Below, in pieces: positions 1 through 10,961 of a DNA stretch of 64,000 nucleotides (its first letter is position 1; each line of letters starts with the position of its first letter). Under the pieces are notes generated by a model that saw only the letters and a program-made list of their open reading frames with translations, searched no databases and was not told where the DNA came from. Source of the DNA: Candidatus Methanophagales archaeon (GTDB lineage Archaea > Halobacteriota > Syntropharchaeia > Alkanophagales > Methanospirareceae); assembly GCA_030602585.1 (NCBI GenBank), contig JAUVZJ010000001.1, forward strand, positions 37,755-101,754, written 5' to 3'. The position numbers and the translations under genes were made by a program.

Positions 1-599
1 TTCTCGCCCGGACCTTCTGCTACGTATCCACTGTTGTCGAGCATTATCGCCTCGTCAAATCCTCTTTCCTTTGCGTCCTGCACTGCTAACATCGAATTCA
101 AATAATGCCCCGTAGCTTTTGCCGTAACAGCCAATGTGTTTGGGTCTATCCTCCGCCAGGGGGATAAAGTGCATCTTATACCGCTCTCTAACGCCTCCGC
201 GCCAAGATAAGTACCCCACCGCCATACTGCAATTGCACAATCCACAGGGCAGCCTGCCGGGTTCACACCTAAATGATGATAGCCATAGAAAGCGATTGGT
301 CTTATATAGCACGCATCAAGTCCGTTTATACGAATCGTTTCTTTCGCTGCTTCTTTCACTTCTTCCTTCGAGTACGGTATTTCCATTTTATACAACTTCG
401 CAGACCGATACATCCTATCCACGTGTTCCTTCAACCTGAAGATAAACGAGCCTTTCTCCGTTGCATAGCACCGTATCCCCTCGAAAACGCCAGACCCGTA
501 ATGCAAACCATGCGAGAGAACGTGCACTTTCGCTTCCTTCCAATCCACAAACTCACCGTTATACCATATTTTCCCTTCTTCCGGGAGTCCACCCACCAT
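1..599 (-). CDS. ilvE: Branched-chain amino acid aminotransferase, N-terminal part (runs off window start)
   Basis: Minus-strand translation from ATG at 599: [62 protein letters not shown]..., and near the window edge [28 protein letters not shown]. Missing from the ORF track because it has no stop inside the window. Confidence 0.93.
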   Translation of the reverse strand, partial: MVGGLPEEGKIWYNGEFVDWKEAKVHVLSHGLHYGSGVFEGIRCYATEKGSFIFRLKEHVDRMYRSAKLYKMEIPYSKEEVKEAAKETIRINGLDACYIRPIAFYGYHHLGVNPAGCPVDCAIAVWRWGTYLGAEALESGIRCTLSPWRRIDPNTLAVTAKATGHYLNSMLAVQDAKERGFDEAIMLDNSGYVAEGPGE

Positions 600-661
600 T
601 GTTATCACCTCTCTATTATAAACAAAGTCTAATTATTACCTTACTTAAGTTCATTTCTATT

Positions 662-1015
662 TTATCTTCTCATTCTATACCTTCCCAATTCAACAATGGT
701 TACTGCATTCTCTAACTCTTTTACATCAAGAGAAGATAGGAATTCTCTCAGAGCATTATTTATTTGTTTTGCAGTGAAGTAAAATGGCAATCTCAGAACT
801 ATTACTCCAGAATGTGAATTCAATGGATATAAAAGAACATTGGCAAACTCCAAATCCTTAGTAACAAGAATCGCTTTGTGTTCTAATGCATGTTCAATAA
901 TCTCTCTATCTATTGCTCTTGCCAGACCAACATCTTTTGCATGGTTTACATGACCAAATTTTTTGAATACTTCCTTAGAAGAATAAGGCATATTTGCATC
1001 AAGAAGGAATCTCAT
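662..1015 (-). CDS. DUF5615-type PIN-like protein (putative toxin)
   Basis: MRFLLDANMPYSSKEVFKKFGHVNHAKDVGLARAIDREIIEHALEHKAILVTKDLEF; PIN-like acidic motifs; overlaps the DUF433 ORF. Confidence 0.8.
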   Translation of the reverse strand: MRFLLDANMPYSSKEVFKKFGHVNHAKDVGLARAIDREIIEHALEHKAILVTKDLEFANVLLYPLNSHSGVIVLRLPFYFTAKQINNALREFLSSLDVKELENAVTIVELGRYRMRR

Positions 1016-1251
1016 GCTTTTATACCCAAAGGTCTAATTTCCTCGCCTCTAACAAAAGAAGCTGTATACTCTATTACAGCAAGTATATCTCCCTTTTCTA
1101 TTCCATACTCACTCTCAATTTCCTCGTAATTCATACCACCTATTAGAGCCCCCAAAACTTCATCTACCGTTATTCTTGTTCCCTTAATAATTGGTTTTCC
1201 ATGTCTTATTCTGTCATCAATAACTACCCTTGCTTTAACTTTCTCTTCCAT
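1012..1251 (-). CDS. DUF433 domain protein (putative antitoxin)
   Basis: RVVIDDRIRHGKPIIKGTRITVDEVLGALIGGMNYEEIESEYGI is typical DUF433; 4-nt overlap with the PIN-like ORF. Confidence 0.85.
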   Translation of the reverse strand: MEEKVKARVVIDDRIRHGKPIIKGTRITVDEVLGALIGGMNYEEIESEYGIEKGDILAVIEYTASFVRGEEIRPLGIKA

Positions 1252-1354
1252 CTTTTCTTCTCACCTTAATATATATAATTTGGTTTTTGTTATTTAAAAC
1301 ATCTCCTGTCATATTCCAACTTGCTGGCTTCTCATCAACATAAAAAATAAAAAA

Positions 1355-2458
1355 TCAAAACTTCACAACTTCCCCTTCATATATTATCGCCGCTATGTCA
1401 TTACGTGTTGCTCTTCTCACCACGCCTTTTATCGGATTCCTCACGTTTCTCATATTTAGTGTGTCGTTTCTAATCACCACTAAATTCGCCTTTTTACCTT
1501 CCTCTATTGAGCCAGCGAATTTTTCCGCATTCAGCACCTTTGCGGAATTAAGCGTGCACATCTTCAGCACTTCTCGTTCTTCGATGTGAAAAATCTTCGA
1601 GATGAACTCCATTTCAGAAAATATGTCAGGCGAGTTGAGCATTACGTTATCTGTGCCGGCACCCACGGTTAATCCCGATTCGAGCATCTGACGTAAAGGA
1701 GGCAATCCCAATCCGGTCATCAGGTTGGAGCGAATGCAAACGACAGCCGCTATGTTCTTATCATGCATTTTCTCGAACTCCTGCTGCGATGCTTTTGTAA
1801 GGTGCACGATAAAATCCGGCTCAAGTTCTATCGCACCTGCTATGTCTTCCGCATTTCTTTCACCTGCATGAAGTGCGAACATTTTTCCCCTCCTTTTCGC
1901 CTCTTCCGCTAAAAATTTCAGGTCTTCCTGCGGATGGTCTGCGACACTGCTCATGCCTATTCCATCTACCGATTCAAAAAGCACGTCAATATCTTCAGTT
2001 CCAGTTCTATCAGCAGGTCTGCCAAATATACTTACGCTTAAATTCTCTCGCACCTTCGTTTCCGTCAAACTCAAAGCTTCTTTCAACGCTCTCACACCAG
2101 AAACACCACCTTCCCGAAAATCTGCAAATATTTGTGTCCCTGTGGCAAAAATGTCCTCTATAGTATCCTTCATCGAGGAAACAAGCACTTCGTAAGAAGT
2201 TTCAGCCAATAAATTATGCTTGAAGCCACCCGGACCCACTAATTTCTCCAAGGGCATAAAATCAGGCTCTTTTGCCACTGAATCGCCGACGTGCGTATGT
2301 GCATTGACGAACGAGGGAATTATGATGCCCCCCACCGCTGCTTCTATCTTTTCCGCACCAATTTCTTTTATCTTACCTTGCTCAATTACTACATACCCTT
2401 CCTTCTCTTCAAATTCATCGCCATATACAATTGTCCCTGAAAGCGTTTGTTCGTTCAT
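1355..2458 (-). CDS. Amidohydrolase / cytosine deaminase-like metal-dependent hydrolase
   Basis: PSFVNAHTHVGDS, ALHAGE, GAGTDNVMLNSPD motifs; 367 aa. Confidence 0.85.
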   Translation of the reverse strand: MNEQTLSGTIVYGDEFEEKEGYVVIEQGKIKEIGAEKIEAAVGGIIIPSFVNAHTHVGDSVAKEPDFMPLEKLVGPGGFKHNLLAETSYEVLVSSMKDTIEDIFATGTQIFADFREGGVSGVRALKEALSLTETKVRENLSVSIFGRPADRTGTEDIDVLFESVDGIGMSSVADHPQEDLKFLAEEAKRRGKMFALHAGERNAEDIAGAIELEPDFIVHLTKASQQEFEKMHDKNIAAVVCIRSNLMTGLGLPPLRQMLESGLTVGAGTDNVMLNSPDIFSEMEFISKIFHIEEREVLKMCTLNSAKVLNAEKFAGSIEEGKKANLVVIRNDTLNMRNVRNPIKGVVRRATRNDIAAIIYEGEVVKF

Positions 2459-2502
2459 TTGCGTATTATGCCTTTAGGGCTTTTCATTCATAAATTTATA
2501 AG

Positions 2503-2784
2503 ATGGCACTATTGAAGAGTAGAATACCTGAAATGAAGAAGCGTGATTGGGAAGAGGGATGGATAGAAGTGGAAGGTGAGGTAGGAGAGATAACCTGCTG
2601 TCCAAGGTGTGGGTCGAGGATAGAGAGAAAGAAACTTGACGTTGATTTCCTGGACGGGAAAATTACCGTTCATGGTTTTGAGCAGATGCAATGTACTAAA
2701 TGTGGATTTGTATTCATGAATTCCGAGCAGGCTCAGTTATATGAGGATTTGTATAAACATTTTAGCAGATTCTACGAAGAGTAA
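2503..2784 (+). CDS. Zinc-ribbon protein, YgiT/MqsA N-terminal-like
   Basis: Two CxxC pairs: CCPRCGSRIERKK...MQCTKCGFVFMNSEQ. Confidence 0.6.
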   Translation: MALLKSRIPEMKKRDWEEGWIEVEGEVGEITCCPRCGSRIERKKLDVDFLDGKITVHGFEQMQCTKCGFVFMNSEQAQLYEDLYKHFSRFYEE

Positions 2785-2809
2785 AACATGAATTAAGAGA
2801 GGTGGAAGA

Positions 2810-2929
2810 ATGGGTGAAGAAAAGCGTGAAATCGAAATAAAGCACATAAAAGACAAAAAATCGAAGAGATTGTTAAAAGAATCAATGGAAGAGAATATCG
2901 AGTTATTGAAGGAGCTGGCGAAGTATTAA
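2810..2929 (+). CDS. Small VapB-like antitoxin (39 aa)
   Basis: Hand-read ORF MGEEKREIEIKHIKDKKSKRLLKESMEENIELLKELAKY* preceded by gagaggtgg; followed 14 nt later by a PIN N-terminus-like remnant. Confidence 0.45.
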   Translation: MGEEKREIEIKHIKDKKSKRLLKESMEENIELLKELAKY

Positions 2930-2943
2930 TAAAATGCTTTATA

Positions 2944-3021
2944 ATGGCGATAATATGCGCTGTAGAAATCTGTTTAGACACTGATGTGTCTATAATGTTG
3001 ATGTCTAACAGTACTCTATGA
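2944..3021 (+). pseudogene. Truncated PIN-domain (VapC-like) N-terminus
   Basis: MAIICAVEICLDTDVSIMLMSNSTL*; resembles the VapC start xICLDTDVLI, then stops. Confidence 0.4.
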
Positions 3022-3238
3022 CCACAGGATTTAAAGAAGAAGGATTTTAGCTGTGCTTGGCTGCCGAAGAAGTGGATGTTCCCACAAGCAACGATTCATC
3101 TACGTCCACGCTTCCTGTTGCGAGTAATTCTGATTTTAGGTCTGCGTTCAGTTCGGTCATTTATTTCCTCTATGTGACGCAACCCCTAGCTGAAGCCACG
3201 AGGTATCATCCACTGAATTCTATGTTGTTTAAACAGTT

Positions 3239-3781
3239 TCAGAATAGATTTCTTTCTATAGCTTTCAATGTGGATAAGATTATCGTTGAACAAGATAACA
3301 ATACTTCTCTGTTCCCATACTCGGGATTATCATAGGTTTTGCCCCCATGAAAAACCCTATTTCTTATCTTTTCCACCAAGATGATCAGTTCTATCCATGC
3401 ATCGCGGCATTTACCTTCCTGATGAGCTTTGCGATATTTCTCTTTATATGGCTTATAGTACGTATTAGTGGTTTTTTCCAGAATTACATCAATGTTTGAG
3501 CTGCATTCATTGAGAAGCCCTCTTGCTTTGCTTTCTGTCAATGTTTGAGATAAGACATGCCAAATCTTGTCAGTTTCGTACTGATTCTGCTTTTTCCCAT
3601 TATTGCTCAAATATCTAGCTCCATAGTAGACATTGAACGCAATCCAACAAAATATCATCTTCTTAAAAAAGTCATTGTCTGTTATATTACAAGCCTCGTT
3701 GAGCCAACTCTTGATTCTCTTGATATCGCCACCAGTCAAATCGTCAAGCATTCTATCATCCCCTAAAGAATTCAGACCCAT
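3239..3781 (-). CDS. HEPN-like protein, putative RNase (180 aa)
   Basis: All-helical; C-terminal EKIRNRVFHGGKTYDNPE contains an R-x4-H HEPN motif. Confidence 0.55.
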   Translation of the reverse strand: MGLNSLGDDRMLDDLTGGDIKRIKSWLNEACNITDNDFFKKMIFCWIAFNVYYGARYLSNNGKKQNQYETDKIWHVLSQTLTESKARGLLNECSSNIDVILEKTTNTYYKPYKEKYRKAHQEGKCRDAWIELIILVEKIRNRVFHGGKTYDNPEYGNREVLLSCSTIILSTLKAIERNLF

Positions 3782-4192
3782 ACATAACCCCCATATTTAG
3801 CATATGGAGCCTCTACCTACATAAAGTTTACTATCCTAAATCCGTATGCCAAACAGAGTAGCCGCATTCTTTACCAGCAGATTGTCTCCAGTACATAGGG
3901 TTCATAAGAAAATCTTCCGAACTCCTCTCCTCCTAATTAACCACAGATTACACAGATTTTCACGAGAAAACTTTTCTTAGAAAAGCTTTACCAACAAACT
4001 TCCTTTGCAAAACGCATTGTATGAATCAACATCTTAAAATATTTTTCAATTATTCATCAACAAAACTACAAATATCTGTTAAAAAAATTCAATATATCCC
4101 AACCTTTTTTATCCAACACCTTATATCAACATCAATACGCGCAATACAAATACCAAAAATTAACCGAAAGATAAGTCAAAGGTGTAAAAAAT

Positions 4193-5911
4193 ATGTTTGA
4201 ATCTGGCAAGGTAAGAACAGAATTAACTTGGACAGGGAAAAAGAAAAAAAATGGGAGATTACCAAAATTGCCATTTCAAACCGTTGAAATTGTCAACGAG
4301 ACAAGAAAAAGGGCTTTAGATACTTATACAAGTTCTCCGCCACCCGATGAGCACAATCTGCTAATATGGGGTGATAATAAGTTCGTTATGAACTCCTTAT
4401 TAAAAGATTTTGAGGGAAAAATAAACCTGATTTACATTGACCCTCCATTTGCCACCGGTGCCGATTTTAAAATGCCTATTAAAATTAATGGTGATAGAAT
4501 TATAAAAGAGCCTTCTGGAATTGAGATAAAAGCATATAGGGATACCTGGGGGCAGGGTTTGGCTTCATATCTGCAGATGATGTATGACCGCTTGGTTCTG
4601 ATGAGGCGATTATTAGCCGAGAATGGCTCTATTTATGTGCACATGGATTGGCATGTAGGGCATTATGTTAAGATAATCATGGATGAGATTTTTGGGAAAG
4701 AGAATTTCATCAACGAAATAATATACCACTATGACCAAGGAGCTCGGCCTAAAACGGCTTTCGGACACAAGCATGATTCAGTGTATAGATACTCAAAATC
4801 ACAAGAGAACTGGATATTTAATTATGAAGAAATCCTTGTTCCTTTTGAAAGTGGCATGACTAAATGGCGTTACACAAGAGGCGGACAAAGAGATAAAGAA
4901 ATGCCAAAAGGGAAGGTTCCCTCTGATGTTTGGGATATAAAGCTAAATGCAATGGCACACGAGCATCTTAGTTTTCCTACACAAAAGCCTGAAGCCCTTC
5001 TTGAACGCATCATAAAAGCATCTTCTGACACTGATAAAAATAATCTAATCGCAGATTTCTTCTGTGGCTCTGGAACAACATTAGCAGTTGCAGAAAAACT
5101 TGGAAGAAGATGGATTGGCTGTGACCTCTCAAAATATGCGGTTCACGTAACAAAGAAAAGATTGCTCGACTTACCGGGTTGCAAACCATTCAAAATCCGT
5201 AATTTGGGAAAGTATCAGAAGCGCAAGCTAATAGAGAACGGAATAAAGGATTACTTTGAGTTCATCCTACAACTCTATGGTGCTTCATCCGTATCTGGTT
5301 ATGCACACATACACGGCAGAATTGGAGGAAAACTTGTTCACGTTGGCACGCCAGACAGTTTTGTGACGGAAAGGGAAGTTAAAAGAGCTTTAGAAGAATG
5401 CCGAAGTGCTAATTCATCATATCTTGATGTGCTGGGCTGGGAATTTGAAATGGGCTTATACGAATTGATTGAGGATATTGGAATGGATTATGGAGTAAAT
5501 GTAAAATTAAAACAAATACCAATTGACATCTTAGATATGAGAGAAAGAGAGTTTAATGGTGTCAAATTCTTCGATTTGAACTACTTAGACCTGGATTCAA
5601 AAGTGAAAGACAGAAAAGTCACGATTGTCATAGACCGATTTGTTCTCGCAAATCCTGAGTATATACCAGATGAAATGAAGTTAAAGGATTTTTCTTCTTA
5701 CATTGATTATTGGGCTGTGGATTTTGATTATAAAGGTAACGGGGATGCTTTCCATAACGTGAGACAGGAATATAGGACCAGAGAGCACAAAAATCTCAAC
5801 ACAAAAATATCGTATGAGTATGATAAACTTGGAGAATATGACATTTTGGTTAAAGTTGTTGATATTTTAGGAAACGATACGACCAAGAAGCTTCAGGTAA
5901 AGGCAGGATAA
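4193..5911 (+). CDS. Type III restriction-modification system DNA methyltransferase (Mod)
   Basis: NLLIWGDNKFVMNSLL..INLIYIDPPFATGADF (DPPF) and ADFFCGSGTTLAVAEKLGRRWIGCDLSKYAV. Confidence 0.93.
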   Translation: MFESGKVRTELTWTGKKKKNGRLPKLPFQTVEIVNETRKRALDTYTSSPPPDEHNLLIWGDNKFVMNSLLKDFEGKINLIYIDPPFATGADFKMPIKINGDRIIKEPSGIEIKAYRDTWGQGLASYLQMMYDRLVLMRRLLAENGSIYVHMDWHVGHYVKIIMDEIFGKENFINEIIYHYDQGARPKTAFGHKHDSVYRYSKSQENWIFNYEEILVPFESGMTKWRYTRGGQRDKEMPKGKVPSDVWDIKLNAMAHEHLSFPTQKPEALLERIIKASSDTDKNNLIADFFCGSGTTLAVAEKLGRRWIGCDLSKYAVHVTKKRLLDLPGCKPFKIRNLGKYQKRKLIENGIKDYFEFILQLYGASSVSGYAHIHGRIGGKLVHVGTPDSFVTEREVKRALEECRSANSSYLDVLGWEFEMGLYELIEDIGMDYGVNVKLKQIPIDILDMREREFNGVKFFDLNYLDLDSKVKDRKVTIVIDRFVLANPEYIPDEMKLKDFSSYIDYWAVDFDYKGNGDAFHNVRQEYRTREHKNLNTKISYEYDKLGEYDILVKVVDILGNDTTKKLQVKAG

Positions 5912-8424
5912 ATGCCTCAAAAAACGCTGAATGGGGAAGAGAAAAGACCAAAGATTGAACTGGCTGAGAATATAAAAAGTGCTGTAAACGAATGGGGAGA
6001 AGGGGGATATAAAGGTGCAACGGACACTACCAAAAGATTGTTAGAATACTGGTTCTGTGAAGACCATGTTGTTGATGGAAAACCATTTGAATTCTGGACA
6101 TGTCAAAAAGAAGCTATGGAGGCTTTAATATATGTTTATGAGGTTAGCAAATTGCATAGACTTTCTGATTTAAAGAGGAGTTTTACTGTTGCTCTCCCAA
6201 ATATAGAAGACTTATGGTCAAAATATTGCTTTAAAATGGCTACTGGTTCCGGGAAAACATTTGTAATGGAGCTTGCAATGGTATGGCAATATTTTAACAA
6301 GTTGCGTGAGGCAAACGGGAGATATAGTAGCCATTTCTTAATAATAACGCCAAATATCATTGTTTTTGATAGACTGAAAGAATCTTTTCAAAATGCCAAT
6401 GAGATGAAAAAATATCCTTTTATTCCTCCTGAATGGAGAGATGACTTTGATTTACAAACTGTTCTCAGGGGAGAGGAAAGAACTTCAAAGTATAGTGAAG
6501 GTCTGTTATTTTTAACAAATATCTAGCAACTTTATCCAAGAGAAGAGATATTTGCAAATCCGGTAGATAAGCAGTTTGGTTCAAAACCAAAGAAAGAAGA
6601 TGACCCACTGGCAACATGGGAATTTTGGTTCACCTCTTTAGTTGAATATGACGATTTGATGATAATAAATGACGAGGCACATCATGCTCATACCGACGAC
6701 CTGAAATGGAATCAGACAATAGGCAAGATAAATGATACACTACACGAGAAGTATGAAAATCCTTTACTCATGCAATTAGATTTTACTGCTACTCCAAAAG
6801 ACCCAAAAGGGAGATATTTACCGCATATTATATACGATTATCCTCTTGCTTTTGCAATTCAGGATAAACATGTAAAAAATGTGCACATTGGCTTACTGGA
6901 AAATGTTCCAGAACCACCGACTAATGATTTTGTGTTAAAACACAAAGCACAGATAGATGCAGGAGTGGAAAAACTAAAATGGTTCAAGTCCAAACTATCT
7001 TCTTCAGGAAAAAAGCCAGTGCTGTTTGTAGTTGCGGATTACAACAAACACGCAGATGAAGTGGGAGAATATCTTAAAAGGGAGTTTCCAAACAAGGTGC
7101 TCATTATCCATACAGATACAAAAGGAAATATAACAAAGAAGGAGTTGCAATATCTAAGAGAAGCAGCAAGGAATATTGATACAAACCAATACGAAGCGAT
7201 AGTTAGTGTTATGATGCTCAAAGAGGGCTGGGATGTCAAGAGTGTAGTAGTTATTGTTCCACTTAGACCAGCAAAAGCTCCTACTTTACCAGAACAAATT
7301 TTAGGAAGAGGGTTAAGAAGAATGGAACCATTTAACGAGGACTGGCAAGAAACTTTAGTTGTCGTGGACCATCCAAGATTTAGAGAATTATGGGATGCAG
7401 AAATTAAAAAAGGAGAATTGTATGCAAAAATCGAATCTGTTAAAGTCAAGCCCAAAATACATAGCATTATGGTGGACGAAAGCAAACTCGAATACGATTT
7501 TGAAATTCCAATGGTTGAAGGAGGGATAACATCAAGAGTGCCAGAAATATCCAAGCTTGATGTTGATCTGTTGCCTTCTTGTGTATTCAAATTATCAGAA
7601 ATTGAGCCACCGAAGGTAATGTGGAGAGAAAAAGACCTTTTAACAAAAAAGATTGTAGAAGAGAAAGAATTAGCATTTAGTTATGTTGATACCTTCGAAG
7701 AATATTTATCCTATATAACAAAAGCAATAATAGCAAAATCCAAAACACCGTCTTATTTCTTTCCTGAACTTGTTCCAAAAGTTGAAGAGTATATCCTCAA
7801 ATTCTTATTTGAGGATACCTTCGACATAAACAATAGAGAAGAAATTAAGAAATTGAATTGGCCCCCGATACGAAAAACAATTGTGGAATCCTTTAATAAA
7901 GAAATACTCAAACTTTCCACGAAAGAGGAAGAAACCTATGTTATAAGCCAGTATAAATTAAGCAACACGCCCATACCTCAAAAAGTGAAGATATGCTGTA
8001 TGAGCCAAATAAGTGCATTTTCAATATCCTACCCGCAGATAGCTATCTTGAAATTGAGTTTATGAGATATTTAGATTTACAACCAGAAGTTTTGGCATTT
8101 ACAAAAGTTTTAAGATATTGGGTTCCTCTGCGCATAAGATATTACGACCATTATGGATACTTACGGTACTATATCCCTGATTTTGTTGTTAAAACTGAAA
8201 ATTGCTTTTATTTAATAGAAACCAAAGGGAAAGAGGACATAGATGTTAGATATAAAGACAAAGCAGCCACAGAATGGTGTAAATCCACTACGAAAGGAAC
8301 AGGATTTCCATGGATTTATGTTAAAATAATGGCAGACGATTTTAATGAATTTTCCACTCTCAATTTATCGCAACTTATTAAAAATGTTGGATACACCCAA
8401 TTTGCATTGGATGAAATTCATTAA
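5912..8424 (+). pseudogene. Type III restriction enzyme Res subunit (DEAD helicase plus PD-(D/E)xK nuclease), split into 3 ORFs by an in-frame TAG (6524-6526) and a frameshift (~7980-7990)
   Basis: ORF1 5912-6526 has Walker A MATGSGKT. ORF2 6656-8065, same frame, has INDEAHHA and LRPAKAPTLPEQILGRGLRR. ORF3 7993-8424 has YIPDFVVKTENCFYLIETKGKED. Homology continues across both breaks. Confidence 0.88.
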
Positions 8425-8443
8425 TAAAATTTCGCTATAACAA

Positions 8444-9769
8444 TTACAAACTTTCCACCACTCCCTCATAAATCCTCTCCAAAATCTCCATATCCGAAGG
8501 ATACTCGCAATCCACGATTTTATCAAGCTTCAAAGGAAGACCATCCATCCTGTATGCTATCGCGTCCGTTTCGACACCCGTAATCGCAGTAGGAATCGCA
8601 ACCGAAGAAAATATCGTAGTTGGACTCTCAAATGGATCTATTACAATTAAAGGAATATCGCACAATTTCCTCACTTTATCGCGAGGAAACGAAGAATAAG
8701 GGTCTGCACCTACGATTAACGCAGCATCCACCTCTCCTCGCTCTATCACGTCCAGAACCGTAGTCTTACCGGGCACGAAGATTCTGTCACGAGAAAAATC
8801 CACGCCATAAGGATACCCGGTCTCTCGTAACAAAAGCTGCACCGCACCGACCACGTTAAAATGCCCCTTCATTGGAAACAGCACGAATTTCACGCCCTCT
8901 TTGTTAAGCGCATCAACCAGCGATAAAATAGCTTCTACTTTTTTCGATGCGTTTTCACTTGAAAATACACCAAGACCAACGAAAATAACACCGTAAAACG
9001 CTTTCTTCAACCTGTCTGCTATTTTTACTACGGTATCAAGGTCTATTCCGCCCTCTACAAGTTCTCCTAACCCATTCGTCTCTCCTTTTACCAACCGCGT
9101 CATAATCTCTGCTATTTTAGCATCGCCTCCTCCCGCGCCGGGGTTCACCCGCAAGAACCAACTCGATAGTTTCTTCAATTCGCTATCAACCACGTCAATA
9201 GTAATCATTTCCCTATCCAGTACTCCTCTCATTGCATATCTACCAACCGGATATACTGCGAACCTGGAAAGATGTCTTGGATGCGATTCAACGGGATTAG
9301 AGCCCCAGTAAATGATGGTGTTGGCGTTGTCGCGTATCTCATCCAGCAGAGCATAGTAAAACGGTTTTTTTCCTTTTCGCAACTCCGGATACAGAAGATT
9401 ATGGCAAATTGATTCCGTAATGTCATATACACCCTTCTTCTGCTTTGCTATTTCTAACGCGACACGCTGAGCGTTGTATCCGCTATTGCTCAGCCCATAG
9501 ACAAGCGGCTTCTTCGCTTTTCTTAGTATCTCCACCGCTTTTCCTATTGCACGTTCGTAATCGGTTTCTTTACCATCTACCACTGGCTTTTTTAGCCTTC
9601 CCTCATTTTGTGGCGAAAGGAACTTTTTCACACCGAACTTACATGCGTTTCTTACCTCTTTTATCTTGTTCCCCTCTACATCTACGGAAATAACCACGTC
9701 ATCGCATAGACATGCGCAGAAAGGGCATACCGCAGCTTCTATTATCTTCTCTTTCTCTTCTTCTTCCAT
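8444..9769 (-). CDS. fwdB: Formylmethanofuran dehydrogenase subunit B (Cys-type active site)
   Basis: AAVCPFCACLCDDVVISVDVEGNKIKEVRNACKFG...DITESICHNLLYPELRKG..IIYWGSNPVESHPRH. Confidence 0.93.
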   Translation of the reverse strand: MEEEEKEKIIEAAVCPFCACLCDDVVISVDVEGNKIKEVRNACKFGVKKFLSPQNEGRLKKPVVDGKETDYERAIGKAVEILRKAKKPLVYGLSNSGYNAQRVALEIAKQKKGVYDITESICHNLLYPELRKGKKPFYYALLDEIRDNANTIIYWGSNPVESHPRHLSRFAVYPVGRYAMRGVLDREMITIDVVDSELKKLSSWFLRVNPGAGGGDAKIAEIMTRLVKGETNGLGELVEGGIDLDTVVKIADRLKKAFYGVIFVGLGVFSSENASKKVEAILSLVDALNKEGVKFVLFPMKGHFNVVGAVQLLLRETGYPYGVDFSRDRIFVPGKTTVLDVIERGEVDAALIVGADPYSSFPRDKVRKLCDIPLIVIDPFESPTTIFSSVAIPTAITGVETDAIAYRMDGLPLKLDKIVDCEYPSDMEILERIYEGVVESL

Positions 9770-9779
9770 TTCTAATAGG

Positions 9780-10949
9780 TTATTCCTTTGTCACATCTTC
9801 TAACTGGTATCTCAAAAACGTTGAAATTAAAATATTCGTCAACACGAGACATATACATACAAAGATGATTCCTTTTAGACCATACACCAAATAAACAGGT
9901 AAGGTCGCCACAGGCGCTAAGCCATAGCCAAAAAAACGGAAGCTATTATATATGGACGAAATCGCTCCTCTTGATTCGGGCACGCACTCAACGACCATCG
10001 TGTTAAGCGAGATAAATACCGTTGCACCTCCAATACCCATAATCAAGACCGGAATGAAAAAAGTCCTATATGTATTCACCTGCATAAATATCAAAAACGC
10101 ACCGAGCATGATAACCAACCCGATAAGCAACGTCTTCCTTCTACCGATAAAATCCGTAAGATAACCAGCAATCGGCGCTGTCGCAATCCCCATGAATCCA
10201 ACTGTGGAAATCAAAATACCTATCTTATCCTCGCTCACGGACATCGTCAGTGTATCTGCTAAGAACATCATCGCTGCGATATTTCCAAAGAATACGAGCA
10301 GTCCAACCATACAAAGCCGTAAAGCATCTTTATTCTTGAATACACCGCTTATCAGCCAAAATACATCCTTTAATTCGCCTTCACCTTTTGATGCATCGAA
10401 ATAAAAGAGGTAAATAAAGCCGAGCAGCCCCGCGAAGAGGAACAACGTCAGGAATACAAGCCTCCAATCAATTATTGCAAGAAATCCACCAACTAACGGA
10501 CCAAATGCGATTCCCGCTTGTGTTGCTGCTCCATATCCACCCATTACCCTACCACGCTCCTTGTATGAAAAGACGTCGCCGATGGTCGCCATGATGATAG
10601 GGGCTATGAATGCACTTCCAAGCCCCTGTAATGCCCTTGCACCGAGGAATAACCCGACATTATTCGATGATGCACATAATAGCGATGCAAATGAAAACGT
10701 AAATAATCCAAAAAGAATGGCGCTCTTTCTACCATAAATATCTGAAAGCGCACCTGAAAAGAGCTGAACGAATGCAAATGGAATCATGTAAATCGCAATA
10801 GATACTGGTATAAACCAGGGCTCGTCAATGAAGAATTCTTTAAGTGATTTAATCAACGCAAACACAGTACTTCCTCCAAAAGGTCCAAGAAGTACTGAAG
10901 AATACAATAAAATGAGAAGATGCTTTTTTGACAGTCCCTTCTTTTTCAT
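9780..10949 (-). CDS. MFS transporter
   Basis: ~12 hydrophobic segments; GALSDIYGRKSAI motif; ARALQGLGSAFIAPI. Confidence 0.9.
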   Translation of the reverse strand: MKKKGLSKKHLLILLYSSVLLGPFGGSTVFALIKSLKEFFIDEPWFIPVSIAIYMIPFAFVQLFSGALSDIYGRKSAILFGLFTFSFASLLCASSNNVGLFLGARALQGLGSAFIAPIIMATIGDVFSYKERGRVMGGYGAATQAGIAFGPLVGGFLAIIDWRLVFLTLFLFAGLLGFIYLFYFDASKGEGELKDVFWLISGVFKNKDALRLCMVGLLVFFGNIAAMMFLADTLTMSVSEDKIGILISTVGFMGIATAPIAGYLTDFIGRRKTLLIGLVIMLGAFLIFMQVNTYRTFFIPVLIMGIGGATVFISLNTMVVECVPESRGAISSIYNSFRFFGYGLAPVATLPVYLVYGLKGIIFVCICLVLTNILISTFLRYQLEDVTKE

Positions 10950-10961
10950 AAATAGTATTAT

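Noticed and set aside
55-312. 85-aa minus-strand ORF at window start
   Set aside because: Same strand but wrong frame relative to ilvE, which is clearly coding here.
6524-6526. In-frame TAG in the Res gene as a pyrrolysine codon
   Set aside because: Other genes in the window appear to use TAG as an ordinary stop (for example the 74-aa ORF at 17034 and the ferredoxin at 32975). The gene also carries a frameshift, and Pyl is not known in type III Res. Nonsense mutation or error is simpler.
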